A stretch of DNA of 64,000 nucleotides, from positions 1,984,001 to 2,048,000 of the forward strand of contig OZ240213.1 of NCBI GenBank assembly GCA_965197555.1, read 5' to 3'. The notes beneath the pieces were generated by a model. That model was not told the DNA's origin. It was given only the letters and a program-made list of their open reading frames with translations, and did not search any database. The stretch comes from G965197555 sp965197555. Lineage in GTDB: Bacteria > Chloroflexota > Dehalococcoidia > Lucifugimonadales > UBA3495. Below, in pieces: positions 16,797 through 24,643 of the stretch; the first letter of the stretch is position 1, and each line of letters begins with the position of its first letter. The position numbers were made by a program, and so were the translations under genes.

Positions 16797-17228
16797 ATGC
16801 ATCTGGTGATCGACGGGTTCGGCGGCGACGCTGCCAGAATGTGGGATGAACACCTCATTAGAGACTTCCTCAACATGTGCCCTGCCACCCTCGGGATGAC
16901 GGCCATTACGGAGCCCAAAGTTTTGAGATATGAAGCCCCAAAGACGGAAGATTCCGGTGTCTCGGGGTTTGTAATTATCGCCGAAAGCCATATCAGTATT
17001 CACACTTTCCCTAACCGTCTTTACGTGAATATGGATATCTTTTCCTGTCGGCCCTTCGATCAAGACCTGGCCCTGGATAAAGCCAAGGAGTTATTCCGTT
17101 TCCGGGAAGTGAAGACTTGGCTATTAGACCGGGGTCTAGAGTGGCTTGATGAGAATGGCCGCATGGCCTCGTCTCCGGACCAGGAAATGCCATTAGAGAC
17201 TGACCAGCCGGGCCTCCGTCGTGGTTGA
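16797..17228 (+). CDS. speD: SpeD-family pyruvoyl-dependent decarboxylase (AdoMet decarboxylase homologue)
   Basis: The short bacterial SpeD form (143 aa), made as a proenzyme that self-cleaves at Glu63-Ser64 to create a pyruvoyl group. The core reads AESHISIHTFPN ... DIFSC. Ser64, His69 and Cys84 fall at the spacing of the Thermotoga maritima enzyme (Ser63, His68, Cys83). However, the HTWPE segment expected in AdoMet decarboxylases is HTFPN here: Trp is Phe71 and Glu is Asn73. From memory, that Glu contacts the AdoMet ribose. The gene overlaps a ureohydrolase by 8 bp and no spermidine synthase is visible, so arginine or ornithine decarboxylation is a real alternative. AGGGAGG lies 4 nt before the ATG. 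Confidence 0.85.
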   Translation: MHLVIDGFGGDAARMWDEHLIRDFLNMCPATLGMTAITEPKVLRYEAPKTEDSGVSGFVIIAESHISIHTFPNRLYVNMDIFSCRPFDQDLALDKAKELFRFREVKTWLLDRGLEWLDENGRMASSPDQEMPLETDQPGLRRG

Positions 17229-18156
17229 CGGCACCGGTCTCCACAGGGTGCCCCGCAATTTTCTAGCCCTTTCTGATGAGCAGAGTTGCTTGGAAAAGGC
17301 GCGGGCTATCCTTATACCTGTCCCCTACGATAGCACCACATCGTTCCGGGGCGGCGCCAGGGAAGGCCCCAGCGCGCTAATTGATGCCTCCTACGGCTTA
17401 GAGGACTACGACATCGAGTCGGGGCTGGATGTGGCGGTACTGGGTGTTCATACGGCGTCCGCGGTCGAGCCCCACATGGGTGGGCCCGCTTGCATGATCG
17501 AGCGGGTGCGGCAGGTTGTAACCAGCTACCTTGAGCCAGGGCCAACGCAACAAGAGCGAGTGCAGCCGGACAAGCTGGTAGGTGTGCTAGGTGGCGAGCA
17601 CTCCGTCTCGGCTGCCTCGGTACAAGCCCACCTTGGGGTATACAGGGACCTGTCAGTGTTGTATCTGGACGCCCATGCGGACCTAAGAGACAATTACATG
17701 GGCACTCCATGGGGGCACGCGTCCGCTGCACGTCGGCTCCGGGAAATTTGCCCGGTTGTTCTGGTAGGCCTCCGCAGTTTATGCTCTGAGGAGCGGGATT
17801 ACATAAGGTCCAAAGCCGTGCCAACCTACTCTTGGCCACCTTCCCTGGAGGAACGCGCGTTGCATGGCGAGGTGATCGACCACTTGGGGCCGAATGTTTA
17901 CATTAGCATAGACTTGGATGTGCTCGATCCTGCGCTCATGGCCGCCGTGGGTACTCCCGAGCCCGGCGGCATGGGATGGCACGAGATTACCTCCTTACTG
18001 CGGGCAGTAGGCGAGGCCCGCCGCATCGTAGGTTTCGACGTTTGCGAGCTCTCTCCCAGGGACGGCCCGCCCGCCTGCTCCTACACAGCAGCGAAACTGG
18101 TATATAAGCTAATCGTCTACGCTTCCATGTGCGAGACCTCCGACGATTCCCTTTAA
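17221..18156 (+). CDS. speB: Agmatinase/arginase-family ureohydrolase
   Basis: 311 aa. The Mn-binding motifs of the ureohydrolase fold are all present: GGEHS, DAHADLRD and SIDLDVLDP, plus GxxREGPxxL near the N-terminus. The family hydrolyses agmatine, arginine or guanidino acids to urea and an amine. The GTG start lies inside the end of the SpeD homologue (8-bp overlap), so the two are co-translated. If SpeD makes agmatine, this enzyme would yield putrescine and urea, completing a two-step route from arginine. The assignment as agmatinase rests on this context and the overall motif pattern. Confidence 0.88.
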   Translation: MVDGTGLHRVPRNFLALSDEQSCLEKARAILIPVPYDSTTSFRGGAREGPSALIDASYGLEDYDIESGLDVAVLGVHTASAVEPHMGGPACMIERVRQVVTSYLEPGPTQQERVQPDKLVGVLGGEHSVSAASVQAHLGVYRDLSVLYLDAHADLRDNYMGTPWGHASAARRLREICPVVLVGLRSLCSEERDYIRSKAVPTYSWPPSLEERALHGEVIDHLGPNVYISIDLDVLDPALMAAVGTPEPGGMGWHEITSLLRAVGEARRIVGFDVCELSPRDGPPACSYTAAKLVYKLIVYASMCETSDDSL

Positions 18157-18218
18157 AGGCTGGGCAAAGCAACTGCTAGCAATGTTAACCCTCCGCCGGA
18201 ATCGAAGGCCATAATATC

Positions 18219-18954
18219 TTGAGAATTTTCATCGGAACTTCCTTTCGATTGGGGAGGATCTTCGGAATCCCCATCGAATTGAATTATAGCTGGGTATTGG
18301 TCTATTTGCTTTTGACTTTCTTGCTGGCCCAGCAGTTTGAAGAGTCTCGCCTTGGATGGACTGCGGCGCACAGGTGGAGCGTCGCAATGGTGATTGTGGT
18401 CTTGTTCTTCCTTTCGGTGCTGGTGCACGAATTGAGTCATAGCTTGGTTGCTATGCGTAGAGGAATTCCGGTCCAAGGTATTACGCTGTTCATATTCGGA
18501 GGTGTATCCCGCCTGGGCCGGGAGCCGGAGGGCCCGCTAACCGAGTCCTCTATAGCGGTGGTCGGCCCTCTGACCAGCGTCATTCTTGCAGCGATTTTCG
18601 GGGGGATCTGGTATGCCCTCGGTGATGGATCATCGACCTTGCAAGTCAGCCTTTTCTTGCTGGCTTGGACCAATCTAGCCTTGGCGGGATTCAACATCCT
18701 TCCGGGGTACCCGCTGGATGGAGGACGAGTGCTGCGGGCTGCGGGCTGCGGTCTGGGCCGCCACCGGAAACCTCCAGCGCGCCACCAGGATCGCTGCCCG
18801 GGCTGGTCAGGGAGTTGGGGCCTTGACGGTGGTAGGTGGAGTGTTTCTAGCCCTCCTTGTAAATCCCATCGACGGTATCTGGATAGGCATTGTCGGTGCG
18901 TTCTTGTTCTCTGTGGCCACCGCCAGCTACAGGCGTGAGCCTATGCTAGAATAG
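18219..18954 (+). pseudogene. Site-2 protease (M50 family), frameshifted by a 7-bp repeat
   Basis: A membrane zinc metalloprotease with HELSH in a membrane helix (about residues 70-74) and the second motif NILPGYPLDGGRVLRA (about 158-173), which carries the third zinc ligand Asp. After RVLRA the frame changes: the current frame yields an Arg/His/Cys-rich tail ending at 18938. The +1 frame continues as the expected RAAVWAATGNLQRATRIAAR followed by two membrane segments, ending near 18954. The cause is visible: GCTGCGG occurs three times in a row (18731-18751), and removing one copy restores the frame. No CBS domains. The start is TTG at 18219. It could be a sequencing error, a mutation or a phase-variable switch. 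Confidence 0.8.
18731..18751 (+). repeat. Heptanucleotide GCTGCGG x3 causing a frameshift
   Basis: Three perfect head-to-tail copies of GCTGCGG lie inside the site-2 protease, directly after the codons for the metal-binding LDGG motif. Two copies give an intact protein; three give a +1 shift. Confidence 0.85.
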
Positions 18955-18979
18955 CTCTAAGCTCAGATTGAGGTTTTTT

Positions 18980-20173
18980 ATGCCGGAGCAAGGAACTGTG
19001 TACCTGGACCATGCGGGCACGACGCCTATGGACCCCAGGGTGTTGGAGGCCATGCTACCCTATTTTTCCGAGTTGTACGGGAATCCGTCCAGCATCCATA
19101 CGGTGGGGCAGGAGGCGAGGTACGCGCTGGACGAAGCTCGGGAGCGGGTAGCGGGAGTGCTCCACTGTCGGGCCAGAGAGGTGGTGTTCACGGCCGGGGG
19201 GACCGAGTCAGATAACTCAGCGATATACGGACCAGCTACCGCATTACGGGAGACCGGGAATCACATAATTACCTCGGGGGTGGAGCACCATGCTGTGCTG
19301 CACACCTGTCAACACCTAGAGGGCATGGGGTTCGAAGTTACTTACCTCCCCGTAGACCAGTATGGCATGGTGTCGCCCGAATCCGCTTACAATGCTGTCA
19401 ATGACCGCACGACGCTGGTTTCCATAATGTACGGCAATAACGAGATCGGAACCATCAACCCCATCCCGGAGATCGCTGAAGCGGTGCATCGGAGGGCCGA
19501 GGAATTGGAGCGCACCATCGTTGTTCACACCGACGCAGTGCAAGCCGCCGGCTTTCTGGACCTGAACGTAAGGCGATTGAGTGTGGACATGCTGAGCCTC
19601 TCGGGCCACAAATTCTACGGCCCAAAGGGCACCGGCGTGCTCTATGTCAAGAGAGGGACACCGTTTCTCCCACTCATTCTCGGGGGTGGGCAGGAACGGG
19701 AACGGCGATCGGGGACAGAAAATATTCCAGGCATCGTTGGCTTGTCCGTTGCCTTGGAAATTGCTGACTCTGAGCGAGAAGCCGTTAGCGCCCACTGCGC
19801 CGCACTACGGGACAAAGTCATCGAATTCGTGACCGCTCGAATTCCGGCGAGCCACCTGAATGGCCCTCCCTCTCACCGGCTACCCAACAATGTCAACCTC
19901 TCCTTTGAAGGCATCGAGGGCGAGCCAATCTTATTGGGACTTGACATGGCGGGAATTGCAGCATCCAGCGGCAGCGCCTGCAGCTCCGGGTCCCTGGAAC
20001 CATCCCATGTCTTGTTGGCTCTGGGCCAATCGGCTGAGCTGGCTCGCGGGAGCCTAAGGATTACCCTGGGCAAAGAGAATACGCCAGCCGAAGTCGATTA
20101 CTTGCTGGGAGTGTTGGTTGATCTTGTGGCCCAGTTGCGCCAGCTTCCCAGCCTTACGGCGACAGGCTCCTGA
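18980..20173 (+). CDS. Cysteine desulfurase (NifS/IscS family)
   Basis: A PLP enzyme that takes sulfur from cysteine for Fe-S clusters and thio-modifications. It has YLDHAGTTPMD at the N-terminus, HHAVLHTC-like PLP-stacking region, PLP lysine in SLSGHKFYGPKG (about 210) and the catalytic Cys in SSGSACSSGSLEP (about 332). I use ATG 18980, with GAGG six bases upstream; a TTG at 18968 would add four residues. A TGCTAGAAT extended -10-like box lies about 25 bp upstream. No IscU/SufU partner follows, so it may serve tRNA thiolation or general sulfur transfer. Confidence 0.93.
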   Translation: MPEQGTVYLDHAGTTPMDPRVLEAMLPYFSELYGNPSSIHTVGQEARYALDEARERVAGVLHCRAREVVFTAGGTESDNSAIYGPATALRETGNHIITSGVEHHAVLHTCQHLEGMGFEVTYLPVDQYGMVSPESAYNAVNDRTTLVSIMYGNNEIGTINPIPEIAEAVHRRAEELERTIVVHTDAVQAAGFLDLNVRRLSVDMLSLSGHKFYGPKGTGVLYVKRGTPFLPLILGGGQERERRSGTENIPGIVGLSVALEIADSEREAVSAHCAALRDKVIEFVTARIPASHLNGPPSHRLPNNVNLSFEGIEGEPILLGLDMAGIAASSGSACSSGSLEPSHVLLALGQSAELARGSLRITLGKENTPAEVDYLLGVLVDLVAQLRQLPSLTATGS

Positions 20174-20199
20174 GCGCCGCTGGAATCTGGTTATCCCAA

Positions 20200-21048
20200 G
20201 TGTTCAACTTGCTAACAGCGACGCTAAGGATCTGGCGGCCCATTTTATGGGCGGGCGCGATCATGGCCGCATTGATTCCGGTGGCTTGCTCGACCACCTC
20301 TTCCAACATCGGCAGGTATTACCAGGGTCAGTCATTGCACGTGAGTGTGGCGTCCATCGAGCGCGTGAACGAGTTGCGCTATCGCACTATAGACCCCGAA
20401 AAGTTTATTAGGACCTGGCGTATCGCACCGTCTGAGGCGGAACTAGAGTTGGTGCTGGTGCAACTCAAGGTGGAGAACCATACCGCTGTCAGCGCGGTTA
20501 TCAATGTTGACCAACAGGCCGCAGAGCTCAGAGACTTTTTGCGGGGTTCCTACTTCCCCGTGGACTTGCCCAACCGTCAGTACCGAGATTTGAGAGATAG
20601 CTCGGACGTCACCATAAGGATGGACAAGGGTCAATGTTTTGACCCAAGGCTGGCGGTCATCTCCCCCGGTACCACCGTTAATTGGGTGAACGTCGGTGAT
20701 GTGGCGCACTTTGTGACCATAAACGCGGACAACGGCGGCGGCTCAACCCCTGCCACATCCCCACCTCTAGGCCCTGGTGGGAGCTATCCCCTGACCTTTG
20801 ATGAACCGGGCGTTTGGGACTATATTTGTAGTGCTGAGGATCTCCCTGACTATCCGGCTCAACTGCGTGTGGAAATGACGGCGGACAGCCCCCTTGCTCG
20901 TGAGCGGTCGATTGAATTCATTCATGGACCGTTTGAGCTGTTAAAAGGCGAGGGCATAGTAGGCTGGATGGTGTTTGAGGCTCCCGAGGGGACCGAGTTT
21001 CGCGACCTCAGGTGGCGGGCCGGGGACTCAGTGACAATCCCGTTCTGA
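20200..21048 (+). CDS. Lipoprotein with a DUF4352-like region and an inserted cupredoxin-like domain
   Basis: 282 aa starting at GTG 20200. The signal region ends ALIPVAC, a lipobox with Cys about residue 30. Residues about 40-110 and 225-282 look like the halves of an Ig-like DUF4352-type fold (VLVQLKVENHTAVSAVINVD, then GIVGWMVFEAPEGTEFRDLR). Between them lies a cupredoxin-like domain: SPGTTVNWVNVGDVAHFVTI and PGVWDYICSAEDLPDY. The first copper-ligand His and the Cys are kept, but the C-x-x-H-x-x-M that normally follows is CSAEDLPDY, with no His or Met. It may bind copper weakly or not at all. Probably exposed on the outer surface; function unknown. Confidence 0.7.
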   Translation: MFNLLTATLRIWRPILWAGAIMAALIPVACSTTSSNIGRYYQGQSLHVSVASIERVNELRYRTIDPEKFIRTWRIAPSEAELELVLVQLKVENHTAVSAVINVDQQAAELRDFLRGSYFPVDLPNRQYRDLRDSSDVTIRMDKGQCFDPRLAVISPGTTVNWVNVGDVAHFVTINADNGGGSTPATSPPLGPGGSYPLTFDEPGVWDYICSAEDLPDYPAQLRVEMTADSPLARERSIEFIHGPFELLKGEGIVGWMVFEAPEGTEFRDLRWRAGDSVTIPF

Positions 21049-21076
21049 CGTCGCTGTCAATAGTCCCCGCCAACTC

Positions 21077-21784
21077 TTGTCGATAGGTGCAATCGCATCA
21101 ACGAACTCCACCGCATTCGCCTACCAGAGTAGGGATATTCTTTCTTCCTGGACCAAGACGGCGAGAGCGGTCTTTGGTCGCCGGTTCCACCGAGCCGGCG
21201 ATGCGCCACTAGTTCCCATATGGAGAAGGCTGTTCCATGTAGTCGCAGGCTCATCAATCCCGTTGGCTGGTATCTTCGCTCCAGCAGAAGCAATGGTCCC
21301 CGGCTTGGCGGTTGTCTCGGCGGGCGGTCTCGCCCTGGACTTGGCGCGCTTTCGTGTGGCGCGGTTGAACCGGGAGTTTCTTCGGTGGCTCGCCCCCCTG
21401 CTGAAGCACGACGAGGGGCATCGTCTCACGGGCGCGACCTACATGACGGTCGCTGGTCTATTCACTTTCTTCTTTTTCGGCACCGATGTTGCGGTGCCGG
21501 CGATGTTGTTCTTGGCCTTGGGCGACCCCGTAGCCGCGCTGCTGGGCCGACGTATGCCTGGGCCTCGAGTGTATGGCAAGTCTCCCTTTGGCACACTCGG
21601 CTTCGTGGGAATGAGTCTGGCCACGGTGGGGGTATTTTCCGGTGCCGGGGTTATGGAATACCATTGGGGCCTGCTAGTCGGAGCAGCGGTTGCTGGCATC
21701 GTTGAGCTTGCCCCAATTCCTCCCGACGACAACTTCACCATTCCGCTGCTGACAGGGACATCCCTGCATTTGCTGGGGGTCTAG
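21077..21784 (+). CDS. Dolichol/phytol kinase-like integral membrane protein
   Basis: 235 aa with about six membrane segments. The conserved part LGDPVAALLGRRMPGPRVYG followed by KSPFGTLGFVGMS and ELAPIPPDDNFTIPLLTG is the CTP-transferase signature shared by dolichol kinase (SEC59), phytol kinase (VTE5) and CdsA-related enzymes. It may phosphorylate a polyprenol or a related isoprenoid alcohol with CTP. The start is uncertain: the TTG at 21077 has no clear ribosome-binding site, and the conserved part begins about residue 45 (PIWRRLFHVVAG). Confidence 0.72.
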   Translation: MSIGAIASTNSTAFAYQSRDILSSWTKTARAVFGRRFHRAGDAPLVPIWRRLFHVVAGSSIPLAGIFAPAEAMVPGLAVVSAGGLALDLARFRVARLNREFLRWLAPLLKHDEGHRLTGATYMTVAGLFTFFFFGTDVAVPAMLFLALGDPVAALLGRRMPGPRVYGKSPFGTLGFVGMSLATVGVFSGAGVMEYHWGLLVGAAVAGIVELAPIPPDDNFTIPLLTGTSLHLLGV

Positions 21785-21858
21785 CGGGCCGAAGATTAGA
21801 GCTATTGTCAGGACTCAACTAGTTGCGTTGGGACCCCATCGACAGTAAGGCCTTGGCT

Positions 21859-23223
21859 TTAACGTCCCCCATCGTATTCGATGACTTCAGCCAGTCCCCG
21901 CTGCAGTTTTAGATAGGCCCCTTTACTCATGGCAGGCCTGTGGCTGCTCTTGACATCTTTAGCTTGGGCCCCGCCCTCCGCCAGTAAATCGATGACGACC
22001 ATCGCCATGACTTTGGCCGGGTTCACCACCGCTACCTCATAATCTTTAATCAAATACTCTTTACTGTGCCCGGGTCCGACCGCTCCCCCGGTATAGGGAT
22101 GGCAGGAGGGGATGATGTGGCTCAAGTCCCCCATGTCGGTCGACCCACCGCGGTTCCGCCGGGCTGGCATCACCAACACTGAGTTCTCTCCGAGGAGGTC
22201 CTTGGCGTTTCGCCTGAACAGCTCCTGTAGTTTGTTGTTGTGGCGCATGGGCAGGTAGCCGGGAATATTGGTTATGCTGACGGAAGCTCCAACCGCCAGC
22301 GCACCGGCTTTGAAGCAGCGGTCCACCACCGCGCCATTCTTGGCGACCGCTTCGGGGGTGGAAGAGCGGACCCTCCACTCCAGCCGGACGTCAGCCGGCA
22401 CCGCGTTGACCGCTTCCCCTCCTTTGGTCATGATCCCGTGGACCCTGACAGTGTCCTCGGCCCGGTGCGTCTCTCTGGTGGCGTGGATCGCCTGGAGGGC
22501 AAAGGACGCTGCGTTCAGAGCGTTGATCCCCAAGTGTGGGGCTCCGCCAGCGTGGGCTCCGAGTCCCGTAAACCGCACGTATTTGACCATATGTCCATTG
22601 CTGGTACCACCGACAGCAAATTTCCGATCGCCCATGTCGCTGGCGGTGTGGCACATCATAGCCATATCGATGCCATCGAACTCGCCACGGCGAATCAGCT
22701 CCTGCTTGCCACCCAGGAACTCCAATTTCCCTTCCTCTCGCATTTGCAGCCGTTGTTCCACTTGTATGAACTCTTCGGCCGGGACCGCAAAGGGTATGAT
22801 TTCACCGGTCAGTTGGGCCAACACCTCGGATGTCATGAGGCCTCTGGTGGCACCCAACATCATCCCGATCTGGCAGTGGTGACCGCAGGCGTGGGCCGCC
22901 CCGGTTTCGGCGTCGGCGATGGGATGGTCGTTGACTATGAGAGAGTCCAGCTCTCCGATGATAGCGACTCTAGGCCCGGCTCCGGCACCTCCCTGGATAT
23001 GACCCTTGACGCCGGTAATAGCGAGCCCTTTATCGTGTTGCACGCCTAGTTCTCCCAGCTTCTGGGATACGAGCTCGGCGGTTCTGGTTTCGTTAAAGCC
23101 AGGTTCGGGGTTGGAGAGCACCTGTTGCGAGACGCCAATGATCTCCTGTTTATGGCGATCAATAGTAGCGCAGGCCCGCTGCTTGAGCTCCTGGATACTG
23201 AGCGCGGAGTTATTCGCTTTCAA
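21859..23223 (-). CDS. M20D family amidohydrolase, copy 2 of a tandem pair
   Basis: Zinc-dependent amidohydrolase of the AbgB/IAA-amino acid hydrolase group, probably cleaving an N-acyl or aryl amino acid amide. Metal-site motifs include GELDSL, HACGHHCQIGM, VPAEEF and, near the end, RRNRGGSTDMGD. 454 aa. The start is TTG 23223 with GGAGGAG five bases upstream, overlapping the end of the next upstream paralogue by 14 bp. The downstream 3' end has no obvious hairpin. It is clearly related to the neighbouring copy along its whole length, which points to tandem duplication followed by divergence. Confidence 0.88.
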   Translation of the reverse strand: MKANNSALSIQELKQRACATIDRHKQEIIGVSQQVLSNPEPGFNETRTAELVSQKLGELGVQHDKGLAITGVKGHIQGGAGAGPRVAIIGELDSLIVNDHPIADAETGAAHACGHHCQIGMMLGATRGLMTSEVLAQLTGEIIPFAVPAEEFIQVEQRLQMREEGKLEFLGGKQELIRRGEFDGIDMAMMCHTASDMGDRKFAVGGTSNGHMVKYVRFTGLGAHAGGAPHLGINALNAASFALQAIHATRETHRAEDTVRVHGIMTKGGEAVNAVPADVRLEWRVRSSTPEAVAKNGAVVDRCFKAGALAVGASVSITNIPGYLPMRHNNKLQELFRRNAKDLLGENSVLVMPARRNRGGSTDMGDLSHIIPSCHPYTGGAVGPGHSKEYLIKDYEVAVVNPAKVMAMVVIDLLAEGGAQAKDVKSSHRPAMSKGAYLKLQRGLAEVIEYDGGR

Positions 23224-24556
23224 AAAGCTCCTCCGATGCTAGATTCCGCATGAACTTCAGGTACTCATCGCTGGTCATCTCCGGACGATGCCTAGCGACG
23301 ATGTCACCGGCGTTGGTGGCCCCGTCCGCCAAGAGGTCGACGGCCGTACCAGCGAGGGCTTTGGCGGCTGTGATCACCGCCAGACCGTAGTCCTCCACCA
23401 CGTAGTTGGCCCCGTGCCCCAGGCCCGTGGCGCCTCCCACGTAAGGGTGAATCGTCGGCATCAGATTACTCACGTCTCCCATGTCGGTTGAGCCGGTCCG
23501 GTGTCCGACGTAGCCGACGTTTTCTTCACCCACCAAATCCACGGCGTTTGACTCAAACACTTTGCCCAGATTCTTGTCTTGGTTCAGGGGCAAGTAGCCG
23601 GGGATTGTTTGTATATTCACGTTGGCGCCCACTGCCAAGGCCCCAGCCTTTAACGCTCGGTCTACTTTTCGGTTCGCGTCCATGATAGCGTCAACTGAGC
23701 GGCCTCTTACGAAAGTCTCCATGCGCACGTCGGCTGGCACAGCGCTGACCGCCTCACCCCCTTTAGTAATAATGGGGTGCACCCGGACCGTGTCATCGTC
23801 TTTGAAGGTCTCCCGGTTGAAGTGAATAGCACTTAGAGCCAATGTGGCGGCATTCAAAGCATTGATGCCCAGGTGGGGCGCTCCACCCGCGTGGGACCCA
23901 CGTCCGATAAACTGGATTTTCTTGGCAATGGTCCCATTATTGGTGTTGCTGATGCACAACCGCTTCTCTTCCTGGTTGCTGGTGGTGTGGACCATCATCG
24001 CCAGGTCCACGTCGTCAAACTCGCCCAGCCTAATCAGCTCAGGCTTACCTCCAAGGAACTCTATCTTGCCCTCCCGCCTGAGGCCGTCCCGGTATTCGAT
24101 TTCTATGTATTCTTCTGCTGGAACAGCCATAAATATCAGGCGGCCGCTCAGGTGGGATAAAACATCCTGCTGCATCAGGGCAAATGCTGCGCCGAACATC
24201 ATTCCAATCTGGCAATGGTGGCCGCAGGCGTGGGCTGCTCCCGTTTCCTGGTTTGCGTATGGATGCTCGTTTACTATCAGAGAGTCCAACTCTCCCAAGA
24301 TCGCCAGGGTGGGCCCGGCGCTGCCTCCGACTAGCTCCGACCGCACCCCGGTCATTGCCAGGCCGGCTTTGAAAGGAACACCCATGTCAGCAAACTTGCT
24401 GGCTACCAGCCGAGAGGTCTTGGTTTCGCGGAAGCCAGGCTCGGGATCGTTGAGTATGGCCTTTGCTACGCTGATTATTTCATCGGCCCTGCCGTCGATT
24501 TCTCGAAAGGCCCGCTGCTTCAACTCTTCCTTGGAAACCATGGAGTTAGACGACAT
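23210..24556 (-). CDS. M20D family amidohydrolase, copy 1 of a tandem pair
   Basis: 448 aa, the same family and layout as the following gene: NDPEPGFRETKTSRLV, GELDSLIVNEHP, HACGHHCQIGMMFGA, VPAEEYIEIE, GLGAHAGG-like dimer-domain segment (here GRGSHAGGAPHLGINALNA) and GSTDMGDVSNLMP. AAGGAGG lies upstream of the ATG at 24556. Substrate not readable from sequence; p-aminobenzoyl-glutamate and aminoacylated aromatics are known for the group. A 12-bp direct repeat (GGATGCGGCTTG twice, 24569-24592) sits in its leader. Confidence 0.9.
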   Translation of the reverse strand: MSSNSMVSKEELKQRAFREIDGRADEIISVAKAILNDPEPGFRETKTSRLVASKFADMGVPFKAGLAMTGVRSELVGGSAGPTLAILGELDSLIVNEHPYANQETGAAHACGHHCQIGMMFGAAFALMQQDVLSHLSGRLIFMAVPAEEYIEIEYRDGLRREGKIEFLGGKPELIRLGEFDDVDLAMMVHTTSNQEEKRLCISNTNNGTIAKKIQFIGRGSHAGGAPHLGINALNAATLALSAIHFNRETFKDDDTVRVHPIITKGGEAVSAVPADVRMETFVRGRSVDAIMDANRKVDRALKAGALAVGANVNIQTIPGYLPLNQDKNLGKVFESNAVDLVGEENVGYVGHRTGSTDMGDVSNLMPTIHPYVGGATGLGHGANYVVEDYGLAVITAAKALAGTAVDLLADGATNAGDIVARHRPEMTSDEYLKFMRNLASEELFESE

Positions 24557-24637
24557 GAAATCCTCCTTGGATGCGGCTTGGGATGCGGCTTGCCAGGATT
24601 TTAGCAGAGGGCAAGCACCCTGGGTATAGGGGCGTTG

Positions 24638-24643
24638 TATAAT
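24638..24643 (+). promoter_or_regulatory. TATAAT -10 box overlapping the glycerate kinase start
   Basis: A consensus TATAAT at 24638-24643 overlaps the first ATG (24642) of the glycerate kinase frame. Transcription would start near 24650, which makes the in-frame GTG at 24651 the likely start of a leaderless message. No good -35 is seen. Confidence 0.4.

Noticed and set aside
22240..23049. 269-aa plus-strand frame over the M20 gene
   Set aside because: It is antisense to a well-recognised M20D enzyme and has no family resemblance itself.
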